A stretch of 64,000 nt of DNA. Source: Pseudomonas fulva. GTDB taxonomy: Bacteria > Pseudomonadota > Gammaproteobacteria > Pseudomonadales > Pseudomonadaceae. The translations under genes and the position numbers were made by a program. The notes under the pieces are model-generated. The model was not told where the DNA came from. It ran no database searches and worked only from the letters and a program-made list of their open reading frames with translations. Each line of letters begins with the position of its first letter. Within the stretch, counting starts at the first letter, position 1. Location of the stretch: NCBI RefSeq assembly GCF_023517795.1, contig NZ_CP082928.1:1-64000 (forward strand), given 5' to 3'. This document shows, piece after piece, positions 58,172 to 64,000 of the stretch.

Positions 58172-58951
58172 TTACTTGCCGTAGACGTCGAAGCTGAAGT
58201 ACTTGTCCTGAATGGCCTTGTACTTGCCGTTCTCGCGGATCGCCAGGATCGCGGCGCTGATCTTGTCGGCCAGCGCCTTGTCGCCCTTGCGCACGGCGAT
58301 GCCCTGGCCTTCGCCGAAGTACTTCTCTTCGGTGAAATCCGGGCCCACGAAGGCGAAGCCCTTGCCGGCCTCGGTTTTCAGGAAGCCGTCTTCGATGTTC
58401 ACCGAGTCGGCGATGGTGCCATCCAGGCGGCCGGCACTGAGGTCCAGGAACACTTCGTTCTGCGAGCTGTAACGCACGATCTCGGCACCGGCCGGGGCGA
58501 AGACGTCGGTGGCATAGCGGTCATACACGGAAGAGCGCTGCACGCCGATCTTCTTGCCCTTTAGGTCGCTGGCCACGTCGTTCATCACCGCGCCGCTCTT
58601 CATCGCCAGCTTGGCGGGGGTGGCGTAGTACTTGCCGGTGAAGTCCACGGCGCGCTTGCGCTCTTCGGTGATCGACATCGACGACAGCACGGCGTCGAAC
58701 TTGCGCACTTTCAGGGCCGGGATCAGGCCATCGAACTCCTGCTCGATCCACTTGCACTCGACCTTCATTTGTTCACACAGGGCCACACCGATGTCGTAGT
58801 CGAAGCCGGTGATGTTGCCGTCGGGAGTCTTGTAGGCGAACGGCGGGTAGGCCGCTTCGATACCGATACGCAGCGCCTTGGCCTCCTGGGCCATGGTCAG
58901 CGGCGACAGCAGGGATAGTGCCAGCGCGCCGAGCAGTGCGATCTTCTTCAT
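58172..58951 (-). CDS. aotJ: Arginine/ornithine-binding periplasmic protein AotJ
   Basis: The 259-residue protein has a signal peptide cleaved near TMAQE (about residue 21) and a type II amino-acid binding fold: LRIGIEAAYPPFAYKTPDGNITGFDYDIG (in part EAAYPPFAYK and GFDYDIGVALC), SSMSITEERKRAVDFTGKYY, and a C-terminal GKYKAIQDKYFSFDVYG. Residue patterns match lysine-arginine-ornithine binding proteins. It is the first gene of aotJQMP-argR, and the only one with a long upstream region, which contains an ArgR-like site. Confidence 0.94.
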   Translation of the reverse strand: MKKIALLGALALSLLSPLTMAQEAKALRIGIEAAYPPFAYKTPDGNITGFDYDIGVALCEQMKVECKWIEQEFDGLIPALKVRKFDAVLSSMSITEERKRAVDFTGKYYATPAKLAMKSGAVMNDVASDLKGKKIGVQRSSVYDRYATDVFAPAGAEIVRYSSQNEVFLDLSAGRLDGTIADSVNIEDGFLKTEAGKGFAFVGPDFTEEKYFGEGQGIAVRKGDKALADKISAAILAIRENGKYKAIQDKYFSFDVYGK

Positions 58952-59067
58952 GGGGAAACTCCTGACTGGGATGGGGTTTCACTGGCCGCAAGGCGGGTAA
59001 GCCGGGCCATGGAAGGGTGACGCCGCCAGCGTAACGCAGGGCTGCGGGCGGCGCACGGAAGTGCGGC

Positions 59068-59110
59068 ATTCTAGCGATAGCGCGGCAGGCGATATTTCCC
59101 AGATGCGACA
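59068..59110 (-). promoter_or_regulatory. aotJ promoter with candidate ArgR half-site
   Basis: The minus strand has TAGAAT (complement of 59068-59073) as -10. Upstream, TGTCGC-N8-AA (59095-59110) fits the Pseudomonas ArgR half-site consensus that I recall and overlaps the -35 position, as expected for an activator. A second half-site is not clear. Confidence 0.5.
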
Positions 59111-59210
59111 ACTAATTACAGAAGTCGCAGTGGCACCCTGCAGGCATCTTGACAGAACAAAAAACAGCCAATTACGACTCGCGAGTCCCACTGCCGACAG
59201 CCCAACGCAA

Positions 59211-59242
59211 ACGCCCCACGCGGCCAGGCCAGCGTGGGGCGT
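59211..59242 (-). terminator. Terminator after acs
   Basis: ACGCCCCACGC/GCGTGGGGCGT (11 bp) is followed on the minus strand by TTTGCGTT. It lies 20 nt past the acs stop. Confidence 0.7.
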
Positions 59243-59261
59243 CCGCAACGGCGCGGTCAGA

Positions 59262-61223
<1,962 letters not shown>

Positions 61224-61469
61224 TGAATCACCTCGGCTTTATTAATGTTGTTTTTCTATGCCCACATTTGTAACCATCGCCCTCCCGCTCAACCATTCGA
61301 CCATGGTCTTAACGCTGCCAGACCTTGGTCGCAGCCCCAGCGGCGGGGCCGTGATAACTCGCGAACTCCACGATAATAGGCGTTTGGCACCAATTGCGAG
61401 ACGCAGCGAGCATTCTTGTCGGGCGTCTTTCGCTAAGCTCTGCATAGCCATCCTGGACCCCGTAACGCC

Positions 61470-63017
61470 ATGCCCTTCTCCACCCTGCGCACCCGTGGAC
61501 GCGCCCGGCGCCTGAGCACCTCGCTGGCGGTGGCGGCGCTGCCGCTGCTGCTCGGCATACCGCTGATGTACTGGCAGGCCGCCACGCTGCTGGAAAGCCG
61601 CGCCGCCAAAAGCGCAGCCGATGCCCGGAAACAGCTCGACGCCATGCTCGACGATGCAGCCCGCGCCGCTGGCGTGGTGCTGCCGCTCGCCGGGCACCCC
61701 TGTGAGGACGTCGCCCAGACCCTGCGCAGCCAGGTGGCCGTCAGCCCCTTCTCGCGCTCGGTCAATCTGGTCGCCGACGGCCTGATCTATTGCACCTCGC
61801 TAATGGGCGCCTACGACCGCAACGAGGACACCACCAGCTACGTCAACGGCCAGCTGCGGCTGATGGCCGGCAACGCGGTCACGCCCGATCGCGCCGTGCT
61901 GGTCTACCGGCAGGCCGAAGGCGACCGCGGCGTGTTGATCGGCATCGATGGCCAGCACCTGATCAACCTGTTGCAGATCAACGGTCAGGAGGTGTCGCTG
62001 CAGATCGCCGTGGGCCAGAGCTGGCTCGCTGCCGATGGCCAGGTAAGCAATGCACCGGCCAACGGCAAGGCCGAATACGCCATTCAGGTCCGCTCCTCGC
62101 GCTACCCCTTCCAGGTTGCCGGCGGTTACCCGCCCGGCGCCACCGTACAGTACATGCAGGATCACTATCAGCCGCAGTGGTTGCTGTTCCTGGTCCTGGG
62201 CGCCCTGGCGGGCGCCGGCAGCTACCGCCTCAGCCTGCGCGCTACCTCCCCCGGCACGGCGCTCAAGCGCGCCATGGAAGCCGACGAATTCATTCCCCAT
62301 TACCAGCCGGTGGTGGATGCCGAGACCCGGCAATGGTGCGGCGTCGAGACACTGATGCGCTGGCAGCACCCCAGCGAAGGCCTGGTGCCGCCGAACCAGT
62401 TCATCCCCCTGGCCGAACGCCTGGGTTTGATCGTGCCGATGACCCGCACGCTGATGCGCCACATCCGCGAAGACTTCGCCAGCCGCGCCGAACAGCTGCC
62501 CATGGGCTTTCATGTCGGCGTCAATATCACCGCGGCGCATTGCCAGGATCTGCAACTGATCGATGAATGCCGCGATTTCCTCGCCGCCTTCACCCCCGGA
62601 CGGATCACCCTGGTTCTCGAGCTGACCGAACGGCAGATGATCACCCCGACCGCGACCACCGAGCAGTTGTTCGCCGAGCTGCGCCAGCTGGGCGTGCGCA
62701 TCGCCATCGACGACTTCGGCACCGGCCATTCGAGCCTGGCCTACCTGCGCGAATTTCGGGTCGACGTGCTGAAGATCGATCGCAGCTTCATCTCGATGGT
62801 CGACTCACACTCGTTGTCCCGGCACCTGCTCGACAACATCCTCGACCTGGCCACCCGTCTGCAGCTAGACCTGGTCGCCGAGGGCGTGGAAAGCGCCGAA
62901 CAGGGCCGGTACCTGACGCAACGTGGGGTGCGCTTTCTGCAAGGCTTTCACTTCGCGCGACCGATGCCTGCCGCCCCGCTGTTCGATACGCTGCGCACGC
63001 CACCGACACAGCTATAG
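61470..63017 (+). CDS. CSS-motif EAL-domain protein (c-di-GMP phosphodiesterase)
   Basis: The 515-residue protein has two membrane helices (about 18-38 and 230-250) enclosing a periplasmic domain with a CTS motif (YCTSLMG), the variant of the CSS motif that senses redox state in PdeB/PdeC-type enzymes. The cytoplasmic EAL domain (about 265-510) keeps the catalytic set: E in VETLMRW (ETL in place of EAL), N in NITAAH, LELTER, the IDDFGTGHSS pair, KIDRSFI, AEGVES and QGFHFARP. It should hydrolyse cyclic di-GMP to pGpG in response to a periplasmic signal. It stands alone next to acs. Confidence 0.9.
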   Translation: MPFSTLRTRGRARRLSTSLAVAALPLLLGIPLMYWQAATLLESRAAKSAADARKQLDAMLDDAARAAGVVLPLAGHPCEDVAQTLRSQVAVSPFSRSVNLVADGLIYCTSLMGAYDRNEDTTSYVNGQLRLMAGNAVTPDRAVLVYRQAEGDRGVLIGIDGQHLINLLQINGQEVSLQIAVGQSWLAADGQVSNAPANGKAEYAIQVRSSRYPFQVAGGYPPGATVQYMQDHYQPQWLLFLVLGALAGAGSYRLSLRATSPGTALKRAMEADEFIPHYQPVVDAETRQWCGVETLMRWQHPSEGLVPPNQFIPLAERLGLIVPMTRTLMRHIREDFASRAEQLPMGFHVGVNITAAHCQDLQLIDECRDFLAAFTPGRITLVLELTERQMITPTATTEQLFAELRQLGVRIAIDDFGTGHSSLAYLREFRVDVLKIDRSFISMVDSHSLSRHLLDNILDLATRLQLDLVAEGVESAEQGRYLTQRGVRFLQGFHFARPMPAAPLFDTLRTPPTQL

Positions 63018-63023
63018 GAAGAA

Positions 63024-63050
63024 GAAACCCGGCACTGGGCCGGGTTTCTG
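63024..63050. terminator. Bidirectional terminator between EAL gene and TRAP permease
   Basis: AGAAACCCGGC/GCCGGGTTTCT, an 11-bp stem with loop ACTGG, lies between the two convergent 3' ends. Confidence 0.75.
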
Positions 63051-63081
63051 GGTCACGGGATGAACCTCAGGACAGTTCCGC

Positions 63082-64000
63082 TTACATCCCCAGCCAGTTC
63101 GGCAGGCCCAGGGAAATGAACGGCACGTAGGTCACCAGGATCAGGAACGCCAGCATCACCAAGAGCCACGGCGACACGGCGCGCACCGTGCGGGTCAGCG
63201 GCATGCCGGTGACCGCCGAGGTGACGAACAGGTTGAGCCCGGTCGGCGGGGTAATCAGGCCGATCTCCATGTTCACCACCATGATGATGCCCAGGTGGAT
63301 CGGGTCGATGCCCAGCTGCATGGCGATCGGAAACAGGATCGGCGCCAGGATCAGGATGATCGCCGACGGCTCCATGAAGGTGCCGGCGACCAGCAGCACG
63401 ATGTTCACCACGATCAGGAACTCGATGGGGCTGAAGCCCTGATCCACGACCCAGGCGGTGATCGACTGTGGGATCTGCTCGGTGGTCAGCACGTGGGCGA
63501 ACAGCATGGCGTTGGCGATGATGAACATCAGCACCACGCTGAGCTTGCCGGCCTCGATGAACACCTTCGGGCACTCGCGAACGGTCATGTCCTTGTAGAT
63601 GAAGATCGCCACGAACGCCGCGTACACCGCCGCCACTGCAGCGGCTTCGGTCGGCGTGAACATGCCCGAGTAGATGCCGCCGAGGATGATCACGATCAGC
63701 GCCAGGCCCCAGCCGGCCTTGCGCCCGGCGGTGAGGATCTCGGCCAGCGAGGCGCGCGGCAGCGACGGCATGTTCTTCACTCGGGCGATGATGTAGATGG
63801 TGATCATCAGGAACACGCCCAGCAGCAGGCCCGGCACCACGCCGGCCATGAACAGCTTGCCCACCGAGGTCTCGGTCGCGGTGGCGTAGACCACCATGAC
63901 GATCGACGGCGGAATCAGGATGCCCAGGGTCCCGGCGTTACAGACGATGCCGGCAGCGAACTCCTTCTTGTAGCCCGAGCGCACCATACCGGCGATGACG
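63082..64000 (-). CDS. TRAP transporter large permease DctM, C-terminal part (cut by window end)
   Basis: The frame is open to the window end; about 305 of the roughly 427 residues usual for DctM are present. Motifs: GILIPPSIVMVVYATATETSVGKLFMAGVVPG (in part IPPSIVMVVYATATETS), GMFTPTEAAAVAAVYA, and GLITPPTGLNLFV near the C-terminus. It is the main membrane component of a TRAP carrier that takes up carboxylates with a periplasmic DctP. The partner genes should lie just past the window. Confidence 0.93.
   Translation of the reverse strand, partial: VIAGMVRSGYKKEFAAGIVCNAGTLGILIPPSIVMVVYATATETSVGKLFMAGVVPGLLLGVFLMITIYIIARVKNMPSLPRASLAEILTAGRKAGWGLALIVIILGGIYSGMFTPTEAAAVAAVYAAFVAIFIYKDMTVRECPKVFIEAGKLSVVLMFIIANAMLFAHVLTTEQIPQSITAWVVDQGFSPIEFLIVVNIVLLVAGTFMEPSAIILILAPILFPIAMQLGIDPIHLGIIMVVNMEIGLITPPTGLNLFVTSAVTGMPLTRTVRAVSPWLLVMLAFLILVTYVPFISLGLPNWLGM

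Overview
The window is typical Pseudomonas chromosome (Gammaproteobacteria). The case rests on GC-rich coding sequence, a 16S-Ile-Ala-23S-5S rRNA operon of pseudomonad type, an aot/ArgR arginine-uptake locus, SMC-ZipA-LigA gene order, OprD porin, TRAP and TctABC carriers, and two classes of pseudomonad REP-like intergenic repeats. I see no insertion sequence, prophage, integrase or CRISPR array. All assignments are by eye; no search was run.

Layout. 0-8.4 kb: a LysR-regulator tail, an MFS carrier, a YjbR protein, a cold-shock/DUF1294 membrane protein, UppP (cell-wall lipid recycling), a PnuC + NadR-like NAD-precursor salvage pair, an unusual di-haem cytochrome (RoxA-like) + catalase-like pair, and QueD. 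8.4-14.7 kb: a complete rRNA operon on the minus strand with terminators, processing stems, boxA sites and four tandem sigma70-type promoters; a decayed second 5S 3' end lies between its two terminators. 14.8-29.7 kb: a catabolic island for quinate/shikimate-type compounds: type II dehydroquinase, NAD-type quinate/shikimate dehydrogenase, QuiC (3-dehydroshikimate dehydratase to protocatechuate), MHS transporter, DMT permease, a Gfo/Idh oxidoreductase with a xylose-isomerase-like partner, TetR and IclR regulators, TctBAC uptake system and an OprD-type porin. Three promoters of this island share a 12-nt operator core and four carry an IclR/PcaR-like box; three of its genes carry AANAANAA (Hfq/Crc) motifs at the ribosome-binding site. 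This co-regulated island is the most interesting part of the window.

29.8-42.7 kb: 4.5S RNA, an HU protein, an OPT-family transporter, LigA, ZipA, SMC, an MFS carrier and guanine deaminase. 42.8-45.9 kb: a siderophore-type ABC importer. 46-53 kb: a PA2169-type stress protein, MoaA, and an aa3/caa3-type cytochrome oxidase locus in which subunit II carries a cytochrome c domain and subunit I is fused to a subunit-III-like region. 53-64 kb: a DASS carrier, the arginine/ornithine importer aotJQMP with argR, acetyl-CoA synthetase, a CSS-EAL phosphodiesterase and the end of a TRAP large permease cut by the window edge.
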